Positions 51,910 through 61,208 of a stretch of DNA of 64,000 bases are shown piece after piece (position 1 is the first letter of the stretch; every line of letters begins with the position of its first letter). The translations under genes and the position numbers were made by a program. Under the pieces are notes generated by a model. It saw nothing but the letters and a program-made list of their open reading frames with translations, was not told where the DNA came from and searched no databases. The DNA is from Chloroherpetonaceae bacterium (lineage in GTDB: Bacteria; Bacteroidota; Chlorobiia; Chlorobiales; Chloroherpetonaceae): positions 1 through 64,000 of the forward strand of contig JANQGG010000009.1 in NCBI GenBank assembly GCA_028277445.1, in the 5' to 3' direction.

Positions 51910-52974
51910 TTAGTACTTTTTAAAATTACCTTTTTTATAATTCTTTATCATTTTCCCGAAATTTTTATCTTTTTTGCGCCTCTCAGCAATCGTCAATTCG
52001 AAATGCTCTTTTTCTCGCTCCATTTTCAGGTAATTTTCGTAGGACGATTTATCAATCTCTCCATTTTCCACGGCTGCTAAAACTGCACAACCTGTCTCTA
52101 TTGTATGGGAACAATCTTTAAATTTACAATCTTTTGATAATTCAAATATTGAATCAAATGTGATTTCTAATCCAGCTGAGGAATCTGCGATTCCAACTTC
52201 CCTCATTCCTGGGTTATCAATTAAAATTCCGCCATTTTCAAGAACTCGCAATTCACGATGTGTGGTCACGTGTCGTCCTCTGTTTGAATGATCGCTTATT
52301 GCGTTTGTTTTCATCAATTCTTGCCCTAAAATCGTATTCAAAAGTGTTGACTTTCCAACCCCTGAAGAACCCAAAAGACAATATGTTTGACTTTTTTCAA
52401 TAAACGCTTTCAATTTTTCAATGCCTTGTTGTGATTCATTACTGATGGCAAATACGGGGACATTTTTTATTCGTTGTTGAACGCTTTCAATCATTTGGGA
52501 TAACGCAATATCGTCCACCAAGTCAATTTTGTTGAGAATAATAATTGGTGTAACGTGCGAGGTATTGCAAATAGTCAGGTATCGTTCAATTCGGTTGATG
52601 CTGAAATCTCTATCAACAGCTTGTACGATAAAAGCTTTGTCGATATTGGCTGCTATAATTTGTTTATCGCCTTTTTTGCCGACCGATTGCCTTTCAATAA
52701 TGGATTTTCTGGGAAAGACAGAATGAATAAGTACTTTATCGTTATCGTACTCGGAAATAGCAACCCAATCACCTACAGCAGGGAAATCAGACCGGCTTTG
52801 TGCCGTATATCGTAAATTTCCAAGTATCTCGGCTTCATATTCCTTTTCCGCAGTTTTAACAACATATCTTTCCTTATGTTCAGCGATTACTCGTCCTACA
52901 GCAAATGAATCAAGCCCATTTTCTGTTCTATAATTTTCTAAGTCGGCGTTATAGCCTAAATCTTCAAGTGTCAT
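51910..52974 (-). CDS. rsgA: Ribosome small-subunit-dependent GTPase
   Basis: About 354 residues from ATG at 52974 (a GTG at 53019 is in frame and would add 15 residues). OB fold first ('GRVIAEHKERYVV', 'VGDWVAI'), then a circularly permuted GTPase: G4 'ILNKIDLV' precedes G1 'LLGSSGVGKSTLLNTIL' and G3 'IDNPGMREVG'. A Cys/His zinc finger follows ('CKFKDCSHTIETGCAV'), and a basic C-terminus. RsgA checks maturation of the 30S subunit. Located by an unrelated DUF3052 gene, so it may be an accessory copy; this window cannot tell. Confidence 0.93.
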   Translation of the reverse strand: MTLEDLGYNADLENYRTENGLDSFAVGRVIAEHKERYVVKTAEKEYEAEILGNLRYTAQSRSDFPAVGDWVAISEYDNDKVLIHSVFPRKSIIERQSVGKKGDKQIIAANIDKAFIVQAVDRDFSINRIERYLTICNTSHVTPIIILNKIDLVDDIALSQMIESVQQRIKNVPVFAISNESQQGIEKLKAFIEKSQTYCLLGSSGVGKSTLLNTILGQELMKTNAISDHSNRGRHVTTHRELRVLENGGILIDNPGMREVGIADSSAGLEITFDSIFELSKDCKFKDCSHTIETGCAVLAAVENGEIDKSSYENYLKMEREKEHFELTIAERRKKDKNFGKMIKNYKKGNFKKY

Positions 52975-53049
52975 TTTTTTTGCGTAAGTTGTATTAGCGA
53001 CCTTAAAGGAACGGAACACACGATTTGGCTGTGTTTGGTCGCAGCATTT

Positions 53050-53472
53050 TTATTGAAAGTCCATTGAGTACCTTTTCTCCTTTTGAATGACTAATTTTAG
53101 CCCAGACCAAACATCATCAATTGCACACACTTTGATATCTACAAGGTCAATTTTCAGTGCATATTGCCTAATAATATCTTCGGTGATATCTGTTGGTACT
53201 TTTGAATACTTCTTTGGCCATGAGCTCCAAATAACACCGTCGGGTTTGATGTTTTTTTTAGCTAAGGAAATAAGATTGAATAGCTCCGACTTCTTATTAG
53301 AGAAAAGGTGAATAAAATTGAGACCCTTTTTCCATTTGGTATAAAAAGAAAGGTTTACTGGTAAATCTGGTACAAGGTATGAATACTCCATTGGTGAGTT
53401 TTTTACTAAGATAGACATTTCGGCTTTTATACCAAGCTTTTTTACAAGAGGTGTTCCAGAATAACCAGACAT
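53050..53472 (-). CDS. DUF3052-family protein
   Basis: 140 residues. 'GYSGTPLVKKLGIKAEMSILV' at the start, 'DGVIWSSWPKKYSKVPTDITEDIIRQYAL' and 'LVDIKVCAIDDVWSGLKLVI' match the DUF3052 family. The family has no known activity to my knowledge. No signal peptide. The rsgA gene starts 75 bp downstream on the same strand. Confidence 0.85.
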   Translation of the reverse strand: MSGYSGTPLVKKLGIKAEMSILVKNSPMEYSYLVPDLPVNLSFYTKWKKGLNFIHLFSNKKSELFNLISLAKKNIKPDGVIWSSWPKKYSKVPTDITEDIIRQYALKIDLVDIKVCAIDDVWSGLKLVIQKEKRYSMDFQ

Positions 53473-53776
53473 AATAACTACTTTACAGTTACTACTATTT
53501 CACACGAACATCTGAATATACGAATGTCGTATTTTCTTCTTAATGGTAATTATTTTTTTAAGGTTTCGGTGAGATGAGTATTAAGGCTAACGTAAAGTTA
53601 AATGCCGTAAACTAAACGTTTCTAAATTTCTTCGAGCTAGAGGAAAGCTTATTCAGCTACAAACACATCAGTTGGCTTATGGTAGTATAGTATTTTTTAG
53701 TCATTGTGTTTTTTATTTACCAGATATTTTATAATTTTATTGCGTAATGTTGTGTAAGGTTGTATAATCTTTTATT
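53473..53776. promoter_or_regulatory. Divergent region with probable leaderless promoter of MTase
   Basis: TTGCGT (53740-53745) and TATAAT (53763-53768) with a 17-bp spacer form a sigma-70-like promoter; the expected start is about 53775, next to the ATG at 53777, so the MTase mRNA would be leaderless. The remaining ~260 bp show no gene or repeat. The DUF3052 promoter must lie on the other strand near 53480-53560. Confidence 0.55.
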
Positions 53777-54853
53777 ATGTCAAAATATTTATCTGTTAGT
53801 GAAGCAGCTGAGAAATTAAACGTTAGTTCGGAGACTCTTAGGCGTTGGGATAAGTCTGGTAAGTTTAAGAGTTCAAGACATCCAATTAATAATTATCGAG
53901 TATATAGCGAAGGACAGGTTCTTTCGTTGTTTGAAGAAATGCAGATGGAAATTACCTATCGAAAAAGGAATGTTTCATCAATTAAGCACGATACATACTT
54001 TGAAACTAAGTTAGGTAAATTGTATAACGCAGATTCATTGGAATTTTTGCAGACGTTAGAACCAGATTCAATTGATCTGATTTTTGCTGACCCTCCTTAT
54101 AACCTTAAAAAGGCTGAATGGGATTCCTTCTCTTCACAACAAGAGTATGTTGAGTGGAGCTTGGAATGGATAGCTGAATCAAGTAGAGTACTTAAGAATA
54201 CTGGTTCTCTTTATATCTGTGGATTTTCAGAAATATTAGCGGATGTAAAGTGGGCATCAGCACACTTATTCAAGGGATGTAAGTGGTTAGTATGGTTTTA
54301 TAGGAATAAGGCGAACTTGGGAGGTGATTGGGGGAGATCACATGAAAGTATTCTACATTTAAGAAAGTCTAAGGACTTTAAATTTAATATTGATGAAGTT
54401 CGGGTCCCTTATAATAATCATACATTGAAATATCCATTAAGACATCAAGCTCAGTCATCTCAATATGCAAAAGGGAAGAAAAATGGAAAGAAATATGTTT
54501 GGAAGCCTCATCCATTAGGGGCAAAACCAAAAGATGTTATTGAAATACCTACCTTATCAAATGGTTCTTGGGAACGTTATGCTCATGAGACACAAAAACC
54601 TATTGAGCTTTTGAGAAAATTAATACTCTCATCTACAGATAAAGGGGATATTGTTTTGGATCCATTTGGTGGCTCGGGTTCAACTTATGCTGTTGCAGAG
54701 GCTTATGATCGAAAATGGATTGGTATAGAAAAAGAAGTATCTTATTGTTATATCATTTCTCAAAGGCTTTCTGATCAAGATCATTTGTCAAGAATAAAAA
54801 GTGAAGTTGATACTAAAGAATCCAATAAAAGAAGACAAAAGTTAAGAGGATAG
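53777..54853 (+). CDS. Type II DNA methyltransferase with N-terminal MerR-like HTH
   Basis: 358 residues. N-terminal helix-turn-helix 'LSVSEAAEKLNVSSETLRRW' (residues 4-23). Catalytic motif IV 'LIFADPPYNLKKAEWDSF' comes early (~residue 112) and motif I 'VLDPFGGSGSTYAVAEAYDRKWIGIE' late (~residue 295), the beta-class order of N6-adenine/N4-cytosine enzymes. DPPY is most often seen in adenine methyltransferases. Convergent with, and overlapping by 12 bp, a probable restriction enzyme gene. No Shine-Dalgarno; a likely leaderless message. Base composition is even more AT-rich than neighbours, suggesting recent gain. Confidence 0.9.
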   Translation: MSKYLSVSEAAEKLNVSSETLRRWDKSGKFKSSRHPINNYRVYSEGQVLSLFEEMQMEITYRKRNVSSIKHDTYFETKLGKLYNADSLEFLQTLEPDSIDLIFADPPYNLKKAEWDSFSSQQEYVEWSLEWIAESSRVLKNTGSLYICGFSEILADVKWASAHLFKGCKWLVWFYRNKANLGGDWGRSHESILHLRKSKDFKFNIDEVRVPYNNHTLKYPLRHQAQSSQYAKGKKNGKKYVWKPHPLGAKPKDVIEIPTLSNGSWERYAHETQKPIELLRKLILSSTDKGDIVLDPFGGSGSTYAVAEAYDRKWIGIEKEVSYCYIISQRLSDQDHLSRIKSEVDTKESNKRRQKLRG

Positions 54854-55729
54854 TAATTTCCAGATATCTGAGGTTATTAGCTCGGAAAAAGACTTGATAT
54901 ATTTGCTATACGGCTCTTTTTTTGCATTAGGAGGTGGATCAAGATAATAAACGCCCTCTAGCTCTGTTAGGAAATTGCTGTAAACCATAAAAAGACCTGA
55001 AACGAGAGTGTAACTGATATTGGCCTCTTCCTTCCTCTGTACGTCATTCAAAAATATTCCGATTACTTTTTGATCATGTTTAACGAATCTTTCCAACAGG
55101 ATTTTGTCGATAAACATTTTCCCCATTCGATCTTTGGAAGTAGTTTTTACGGATACCACAATTTCATCCTTGTCCAAAAATTTAGATGTTGACTTTACTG
55201 ATCTATATGGAGATAGAATCAAGTCATTCTCACATTTGTATACCTTAGTTCCTTCGTCTGTTTCATAAGGTATTTGGAGTATAGTCTTTTTGTTTGAGAT
55301 TCCTATTTCCGTGAAAATCACCTTGATCAATTCTTCAAACCTATTCCCAACATGCTTTCGTGCACTGTTTGGGTTTACGAGAAGATCGAGACCTGCTCCT
55401 ATAGATTGTTGAATTGTGTATAGGGTTTGATCTATTAGCAATAGTTCCTCAGTACTGAAAGTCCGATCACCATTTTGTATTCTGATCAATAATTCAGAAA
55501 ATAACGAAAGCGTAATTTGGAATTTATTTAGATCAGCTATGAAATATCGAGTATTAATTGGGCGAATAAATTTCTTAACACCTGCCTGTTCGCTAATGTA
55601 TATTCTGTAATCCCCTTTGTCGTTGAAACTAGTTAATACAGCCGGAAGGTAGTTCAATACACTTTTGGCTATTTCAACAAATTGATAGAGTTCTATTTTC
55701 TTTTCTTGTAGGTCTGAATCTAGAGCCAT
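54842..55729 (-). CDS. Probable type II restriction endonuclease
   Basis: 295 residues. I do not recognise the exact family, but 'KCENDLILSPY' followed by 'EIVVSVKTTSKDRMGKMF' matches the N-D…(V/E)xK-T-T-S-K-D-R active-site pattern seen in restriction enzymes of the PD-(D/E)xK class. Its 3' end overlaps the 3' end of the MTase on the other strand by 12 bp, the usual tail-to-tail RM layout. Specificity unknown. Starts at ATG 55729; 181 bp upstream to the DUF1566 gene. Confidence 0.78.
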   Translation of the reverse strand: MALDSDLQEKKIELYQFVEIAKSVLNYLPAVLTSFNDKGDYRIYISEQAGVKKFIRPINTRYFIADLNKFQITLSLFSELLIRIQNGDRTFSTEELLLIDQTLYTIQQSIGAGLDLLVNPNSARKHVGNRFEELIKVIFTEIGISNKKTILQIPYETDEGTKVYKCENDLILSPYRSVKSTSKFLDKDEIVVSVKTTSKDRMGKMFIDKILLERFVKHDQKVIGIFLNDVQRKEEANISYTLVSGLFMVYSNFLTELEGVYYLDPPPNAKKEPYSKYIKSFSELITSDIWKLLSS

Positions 55730-55910
55730 TCAGTTTTTTCTCACTTAACTAATGATTTGATAATTGAAACACTAATCTTGCTGAATAAAATATTCAATGA
55801 ATAGCAAATGCAACTGTTTTATCAAAAGATAATAAATGTTTTACAATAGTTGTAAAGGGCGTTGAGGAACGATTTTAAGTGTACTATTCTAACAATACAT
55901 TGGTTTTTAC

Positions 55911-57167
55911 TTATTCTATATTCCGAACAGCTCTCACGTAATTATAGACATATCGTACATCACCTTGCGGCCCAAAAAATTGTGGGTAATCGGATATATT
56001 TCCCGATTTTGGATCGCTGCGTTGAGCGCCTGCGCCATGCACATCAAAAAGCATGTCATTCATTTTTCCCTGGGCTTCACCAAAGGCAATATAAACGGCC
56101 TGAGATGATTTCATATCCTGGGGGCCATCAAGATGCGTGGTGGATGACCAAAAGTAAGGATACTGGCCGCTGTTGCCATCGGGGTCGGTAATTTCAGTGA
56201 CGTCAAAAAGCGGATCAATGGCCGGCGAATCAGTGGCATTGGGACTTCGGGTATAATCCACAATGGTTTGAAGCTCTTTGGCATTGGGCAATCGCCAATC
56301 GGTGTAATCGCCGAGTTCCAGGTTTTCAGCGTAAGCCAGGGCGTCTTGCCAATTACGGGCTGAGCCGTCATCGGCTTGCTGCCACATGAGCCCGGTTGCC
56401 AGATCGGATATGGTGCCATCTCCGTTATCTACAAAAAGGTTTTTTCCGTAATCCGCATTTCCCCTGACATATCTGGCATAAAAGTGTTTTTCAGTATCAG
56501 GGTTTTGGGGATTGCTATAGCCATAGCCTTTGATTCGACCGTCGGCAAAATTAACGCCAAAAAGCGTGGCATCGCCATTCATCGTTGTACTGGTATATTC
56601 GGTGGAAGAAAGCCATTGCGCATCGATGTATCGCTCTTCCTGATTGTCGATATTGCCATAAGCAAAATCAAAATAATTGGTATCAATAAATGGTATGGCA
56701 TCGGCAGGGATGGTGTAGAAATCTTCTCCCGAGCCGGTATATCCTGAAAATAAGATCAGGGAATAGAGTTCTTTGATGGTGGGAACGCGCCAGTCTTCGT
56801 AGCCGCCCAAAGTCATGGTGTCGGCAATAGCTTTGGCTTGGGCAAGAGAGACTTTACTTACATTCACCGCTTTAGACCATATCAAACCGGTGACATTATC
56901 GCTCACCGTACCATTGCCATTATCAATGTAAGAAGCCTGATTGCCCGTATAATGGGCATCTTGTCCGTAAAAGCTTTCTCCGCCAGCCGGTTCGGCGATC
57001 ACGGATTGGTTGTTATAAAACGTTGTTTGCCGGGTATCAACAATTTTGTAGGAATAAGTTGGTGTTTGAGCGGTTTGGGTTAGGCCGTTCTCTTCCGAAT
57101 CGTCGCAAGAATAGAGCGCCATTAAAAGTAATGCTAATCCTAAAAAATGCTGAACCAGATTTTTCAT
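55911..57167 (-). CDS. Lipoprotein with two DUF1566 (Lcl C-terminal) domains
   Basis: 418 residues. Lipobox 'LYSCDDSEE' (Cys21). Two similar domains follow: first about 80-240 ('NGNGTVSDNVTGLIWSK', 'GGYEDWRVPTIKELYSL'), second about 245-418 ('DNGDGTISDLATGLMWQQ', 'DYTDWRLPNAKELQTIVDY', 'YFWSST'). This is DUF1566, also found in the C-terminal part of the Legionella collagen-like adhesin, where it takes part in binding. Probably surface exposed. Isolated, with promoter in 57168-57301. Confidence 0.88.
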   Translation of the reverse strand: MKNLVQHFLGLALLLMALYSCDDSEENGLTQTAQTPTYSYKIVDTRQTTFYNNQSVIAEPAGGESFYGQDAHYTGNQASYIDNGNGTVSDNVTGLIWSKAVNVSKVSLAQAKAIADTMTLGGYEDWRVPTIKELYSLILFSGYTGSGEDFYTIPADAIPFIDTNYFDFAYGNIDNQEERYIDAQWLSSTEYTSTTMNGDATLFGVNFADGRIKGYGYSNPQNPDTEKHFYARYVRGNADYGKNLFVDNGDGTISDLATGLMWQQADDGSARNWQDALAYAENLELGDYTDWRLPNAKELQTIVDYTRSPNATDSPAIDPLFDVTEITDPDGNSGQYPYFWSSTTHLDGPQDMKSSQAVYIAFGEAQGKMNDMLFDVHGAGAQRSDPKSGNISDYPQFFGPQGDVRYVYNYVRAVRNIE

Positions 57168-57301
57168 GATAACCGGTTTTTGATAATTGTGATAAATGCG
57201 GGTTGGACGCTGCTTAAATGATTAAGGTTTAAGGTTAGCAAGGGGAGCAGTTATTTCATACCAAACATTAGCTATGTTTAGCATTGTTGTGGCTTATATG
57301 A

Positions 57302-58006
57302 TTAGACGCAAATTTTCGTCATAATCTGTTCAAGGATATAATTTCGTCTTATATCATACTTTGTTTTCATTGGACGGTTTTTACCCAATCTTCGCTCTAT
57401 GGCTTGAGCCGTGTATGCCATTTCTTCTTTGGCAATATCATCATCCATGTTGTTGAGCACATACAGGGTATAGTAATAGGGGAATCCTTTCCATTTGCCG
57501 GTATTATCTCTATGGCGCTTCAGATAATTGATGCCGGCTTTAAGCATGTTGGTATCATTACCCAGTCCGCCGGAGCCAAGGTTTAACCATAACCCGCATG
57601 AGCAGGATTTGCAGCAATACATGCCATATTCATAATTGTACTTTGGATCGTTCAGTAGAGAATTTACCATGTTTAATAAGCTGGTATCTGATTTTTGCAA
57701 GGCTTGTTTCACTTGCTTGGTTTTTACGCCCAGTTTGTGCAACAAACGGCTCGCTTCTTCGCCGATCATGTGGCGTTTGCCAACACGCGAAGTGATTTTT
57801 TCGCCGGTAAACAAGATTAAATTATCTTTCATATCATCGTCTGTAGGAGCAAACATTTCGGCATAAGCAAGTGGTTTGCCTTGCCGGCTGACAATAAAAT
57901 CCACGATTTGATTTTTTTCATCCTCATTAATTTCTACGCCAAAAAGCAATGCCTCGGAAACATTGTCAATGGTTTTAAATAAGCTGTTAGGGTCTAAGTA
58001 TGTCAT
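57302..58006 (-). CDS. Unknown protein with Cys cluster
   Basis: 234 residues; no family recognised. No signal peptide or membrane helix. The middle holds 'YCCKSCSCGLWLNLGSGG' with four Cys in seven residues (Cys131-ish onwards), a possible metal site. 'GINYLKRHRDNTGKWKGFPYYYTLYVL' recalls helical repeats of terpene-cyclase/prenyltransferase-type alpha/alpha folds, but this is a loose impression. Flanked by spaces of 134 bp and 200 bp, so monocistronic. Confidence 0.55.
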   Translation of the reverse strand: MTYLDPNSLFKTIDNVSEALLFGVEINEDEKNQIVDFIVSRQGKPLAYAEMFAPTDDDMKDNLILFTGEKITSRVGKRHMIGEEASRLLHKLGVKTKQVKQALQKSDTSLLNMVNSLLNDPKYNYEYGMYCCKSCSCGLWLNLGSGGLGNDTNMLKAGINYLKRHRDNTGKWKGFPYYYTLYVLNNMDDDIAKEEMAYTAQAIERRLGKNRPMKTKYDIRRNYILEQIMTKICV

Positions 58007-58067
58007 AGGATTCGAATTTTTGATTTGCTGTCAAAACACACTGGGTTTATGATGATTTGCTTTTTTA

Positions 58068-58095
58068 GAAAAGAGAGGCGCGAGCCTCTCTCATA
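58068..58095 (-). terminator. Probable terminator after OmpA-like gene
   Basis: 8-bp perfect stem AGAGAGGC/GCCTCTCT (58072-58079 and 58084-58091) with a GCGA loop. 'TTTTCTAAAA' follows on the minus strand; it lies 118 nt after the OmpA-type stop, so the match to that gene is likely but not certain. Confidence 0.6.
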
Positions 58096-58208
58096 AAAAA
58101 TAAATACCTTTATTGAATCAAAAACCTGTTTTTAGGTGGCTCACATTTTAAAAAGTCTGGCGTTTTAAAGCAATCTGGGCAAAGATATCGTGCGGTTGCC
58201 GGTAGTTA

Positions 58209-59129
58209 TTATCTCTCAACCAGTTCAACCCTTCGGTTTCTTGCCTTTCCATCTTCCGTTAAATTACTCATTTTAGGCGATGTAGAGCCTATTCCATATG
58301 GCTTAATCTGATTGGCGATTACGCCATATTCTGAAACAAGCATTTTGACAACGGCGTTTGCCCTATTTTGCGATAATTTAACATTTGATTCAAAGTTACC
58401 GGTATTGTCGGTATGACCAACAATTAAAAATTTTTTGTTGGCGTTATTTTTCAAATAACCTGCGATCACTTTTAATGCATTTGACGATTCTTTTTTTACT
58501 TGATGTTTTCCGCTATCAAAATAAATGTCATAAATAGCTACTTTGCCTTCTGCTGCAATGCCATCGTTAAGAACGTTAAGCGTTACCATATTCATTTCCA
58601 TTGGCTCTGCTTCAACCGTAACTAAGGTATAAACTACATCGTCTTCTATTCTGGTAGCTGCAATGGTAATATAAATGTCATGTTTACTCGTTGAAATTTT
58701 ACCGGCAAGGTAGTCGTTTGCGTAATTGGGAAGTTGAAGGTATGAATATGGATTGTACCGCGTTATTCGTTCTTTAGTGAAAAGGTCGCGGACAAAGTAG
58801 TTGTCACCTATTTCAATATTTCCTGCTTTATCTGAGATATTAATAATAGATCCGCCTTTGGCTTTTATGGCTTTTTCATAGTTTTTTATGATCTCATAAG
58901 AAGATTTTTTCGCGGGTGCGTAACAAAACTGCCTTCTCACGTTTCCCTCAACAACTTGAATCAACGTATCATTGACGAGAATATGATGTTTTTCAAATCC
59001 AATGGCGTCATCAAACTCAACTTTGCTCCCTTGATATAATGAAATAATTTCTGACTTTTCCTGAGCTTCTACCTGAGATGCAGCAATCAATAAAGCAAGT
59101 AATACAAATAGTTTTTTAAGATTTTTCAT
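58209..59129 (-). CDS. OmpA-family protein with DUF4892-like N-terminus
   Basis: 306 residues. Signal peptide MKNLKKLFVLLALLIAASQVEA. The N-terminal region ('LYQGSKVEFDDAIGFEKHHI', 'RRQFCYAPAKKSSYEIIKNYEKAI') resembles DUF4892. The C-terminal OmpA peptidoglycan-binding domain starts near residue 200: 'IYFDSGKHQVKKESSNALKV', 'IVGHTDNTGNFESNVKLSQNRANAV', 'GIGSTSPKMSN', 'RNRRVELVE'. It should anchor in the periplasm to peptidoglycan. Same architecture is common in proteobacterial and FCB envelope proteins. Confidence 0.92.
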   Translation of the reverse strand: MKNLKKLFVLLALLIAASQVEAQEKSEIISLYQGSKVEFDDAIGFEKHHILVNDTLIQVVEGNVRRQFCYAPAKKSSYEIIKNYEKAIKAKGGSIINISDKAGNIEIGDNYFVRDLFTKERITRYNPYSYLQLPNYANDYLAGKISTSKHDIYITIAATRIEDDVVYTLVTVEAEPMEMNMVTLNVLNDGIAAEGKVAIYDIYFDSGKHQVKKESSNALKVIAGYLKNNANKKFLIVGHTDNTGNFESNVKLSQNRANAVVKMLVSEYGVIANQIKPYGIGSTSPKMSNLTEDGKARNRRVELVER

Positions 59130-59471
59130 AATGTGCGTTTTAAATGATTAGAAAGTGATAACCCATTCAAATTTTTGTACTGAAACTACTGTTGAAGGAC
59201 GGTTTGCATTTTAAACCGGCATGGGATAAAAACAGGAAAGCAATTTAACAGAAGCAATTTTTTTTTCAAAGTCATGTTCATGTCGCGTCAGTTTTTAGGA
59301 AGTCCAAACATTTTTTGCTTTTAAGGTTTGAACCGCTCAGAATCAAACCGGACAGTTCCGCCAACGGGTTATTTATTCGTTCATAAACACCGTGCAAATT
59401 TTACCAAGTCGATGATTTGGCGATTTCAAGTTTGCGGCAAATGTTTCTATAAGGGATTAGGGAATGCAATT
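59130..59471. other. 342-bp intergenic region with two hairpins
   Basis: GGTTTGA/TCAAACC (59325-59331 and 59343-59349) and, directly next to it, CGGA/TCCG (59349-59352 and 59357-59360) form adjacent hairpins. The rest, including a T run at about 59262-59271, has no gene I can support. The structure may end the methyltransferase-gene transcript (minus) or be a recombination site; no attC or IS signature is convincing. Confidence 0.4.
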
Positions 59472-60236
59472 TTATTTTTTTAGGAGCCATGATGAGCAAA
59501 TCATATCATTTTCAATCCGTTTAGATTCTTCTAATTGATTAGTCATATAAGTTTCAAAAATTTTGCTTTTATGAGGGTATAGGGTTTTAAGTTCTTGAAT
59601 TCGTTTGCCAATAAATTTGTTGTTGGAACGATTGATTTTTTTGATCTTATTTATATCCCAAAATACATGATCAACAAGTTTTAATTGGCTCTCGGAAAGC
59701 TGTCCATTGAGTTCTTTCTCGCTTGGGATGTCTTGAATTCTATTTTTGGAATCCAGGGTAAAAGCAATCTCTAAAACAATATATCCTTTGTCCTTAATAC
59801 ATTGACTTAGCTGCAACAACGTTTGATTAATGTTTCCTAAAAGAGTGGAGTCATATCCGTAAATAGCAATATCGTAATTCTTGGCTTTTGGTAAGTAAGC
59901 TTTTAAATCGCCGATTTCAAATTTAACCTTGTCAATTAATGAATGTTCTATGGCATACTTGTTGGCGGAGTCAATAAATTCGGGGACGATGTCAATACCA
60001 AGTCCGTAAAAGTCAATCCTCTGACTAAGTTTAATTAATACAGCGCCCTTGCCGCAACCAAAATCTATTATGTTTTCAATTGTTGATGGCTCTATATTTT
60101 TTTCAATCAGTTTAATGATATACTTGGGCATACTGCCTAATTCCCATAAATCTTGGAGAGCGTAGGGGACATGTTTTTCCATGTTCGGGTCTATCAAGTC
60201 GAGAGAATTTAGAAAATCCTTTTTTGACGTATTCAT
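59472..60236 (-). CDS. Class I SAM-dependent methyltransferase
   Basis: 254 residues. SAM motif I 'IIDFGCGKGAVLIKLSQRIDFYGLGIDI' (residues ~56-83, in pieces: 'DFGCGKGA' and 'GLGIDI'), 'KVKFEIGDLKAYLP' as motif II/III region, 'IAIYGYDSTLLGNINQTLLQLSQCI'. No signal peptide. The C-terminal 90 residues are basic and not a recognised substrate domain. Substrate unknown (small molecule or protein). Isolated by 118 bp and 342 bp. Confidence 0.85.
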   Translation of the reverse strand: MNTSKKDFLNSLDLIDPNMEKHVPYALQDLWELGSMPKYIIKLIEKNIEPSTIENIIDFGCGKGAVLIKLSQRIDFYGLGIDIVPEFIDSANKYAIEHSLIDKVKFEIGDLKAYLPKAKNYDIAIYGYDSTLLGNINQTLLQLSQCIKDKGYIVLEIAFTLDSKNRIQDIPSEKELNGQLSESQLKLVDHVFWDINKIKKINRSNNKFIGKRIQELKTLYPHKSKIFETYMTNQLEESKRIENDMICSSWLLKK

Positions 60237-60354
60237 TGTTGCATGGTTTTTATTGTTTCGCTCTGTAAAGGGGACTCACTGAAATGATTACTGGCGGCTC
60301 GCATATGAAATGAACGCGAATTTGAAGCATTTGCTTATGAAATTGCCTCTCGAT

Positions 60355-61023
60355 TTATGAAATGCTCCGTTGCAAAATTTTATTACTTTGCAACTCATAT
60401 TTTTTTATTTCTCGTTTAATTTTATCTGATTTTGTCTCATTTGAAACTGAAGTTAGAAAATCGCCGATGTGTTTCTTATCCGGTAAATTATGATCTATGG
60501 AAGATAGTAACTTAATAAATTCTGATAGCAGGAAATTCTGATGTTTTTCTGAATTTGTATTTATCCTTAATGAATCAATTATTTTTGAAATAATCATTGA
60601 AGCCAAATGCGACTTTTCTTTTATTATTATTGCTGAATTATTTATACAACATTTAATTGTCGAAATTTTTTCGTCATGAAGTTGTTTGTAATAATTTTCT
60701 ACAATCAAGTCAAAATGATTGTTTTTATCTTCAGAAATCAAGTTCGCTATCAAACCCATACCGTAGTTTCTATGATAGGAGTTTTGATGTTTAAGTAAGC
60801 TTGCGAAATTCTCCCAATAGCGATAAAAAAGAGATGGATCGTTTTTTGTCGCTTTTTCAAGAATCAAATAGGAGTGATAGTAAATATTTATTGAATCATT
60901 TTCCAAGAGATTTTTGACCAAAATATCTCTGAAACTACCATCATTAATAGCTATGTCAAAAAATGGGGTAATATCAACTTTGGTTTCTGATACGGTTAAT
61001 AAATAGTTTTTTTCATCCATCAT
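60355..61023 (-). CDS. Unknown helical (HEAT/ARM-like) protein
   Basis: 222 residues, entirely helical with paired helices of ~15 residues: 'FRDILVKNLLENDSINIYYH', 'LFYRYWENFASLLKHQNSYHRNYGMGLIANLI', 'CCINNSAIIIKEKSHLASMIISKIIDSL'. This looks like HEAT or armadillo repeats, which mediate protein contacts. It has no signal or membrane segment. A perfect 10-bp inverted repeat (61032-61080) lies just upstream. Confidence 0.6.
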   Translation of the reverse strand: MMDEKNYLLTVSETKVDITPFFDIAINDGSFRDILVKNLLENDSINIYYHSYLILEKATKNDPSLFYRYWENFASLLKHQNSYHRNYGMGLIANLISEDKNNHFDLIVENYYKQLHDEKISTIKCCINNSAIIIKEKSHLASMIISKIIDSLRINTNSEKHQNFLLSEFIKLLSSIDHNLPDKKHIGDFLTSVSNETKSDKIKREIKKYELQSNKILQRSIS

Positions 61024-61031
61024 GTTGATTT

Positions 61032-61080
61032 CAATACAAGTTAAAACAGGCGCTTGAATTTAATTGAATTACTTGTATTG
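61032..61080. promoter_or_regulatory. 10-bp inverted repeat upstream of HEAT-like gene
   Basis: CAATACAAGT (61032-61041) and ACTTGTATTG (61071-61080), perfect, with a 29-nt spacer; it starts 9 bp before the gene's ATG. A possible operator pair or leader hairpin. Confidence 0.4.
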
Positions 61081-61208
61081 TTATATCAATTAAAGAGGTA
61101 AACCGATTGAGTTTTTGATGGTGTTTAATTTTATTGAAAATATTGACGCCCTCTTCATCTTTCATGGTTAAAAATTTTAAAGGCATTGTCGCCTAAAGAT
61201 TAAAGCCA

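Noticed and set aside
59300-59400. Possible attC-like recombination site or integron cassette boundary
   Set aside because: Two short hairpins are present but the conserved core sites of attC are not, and no integrase gene is in the window.
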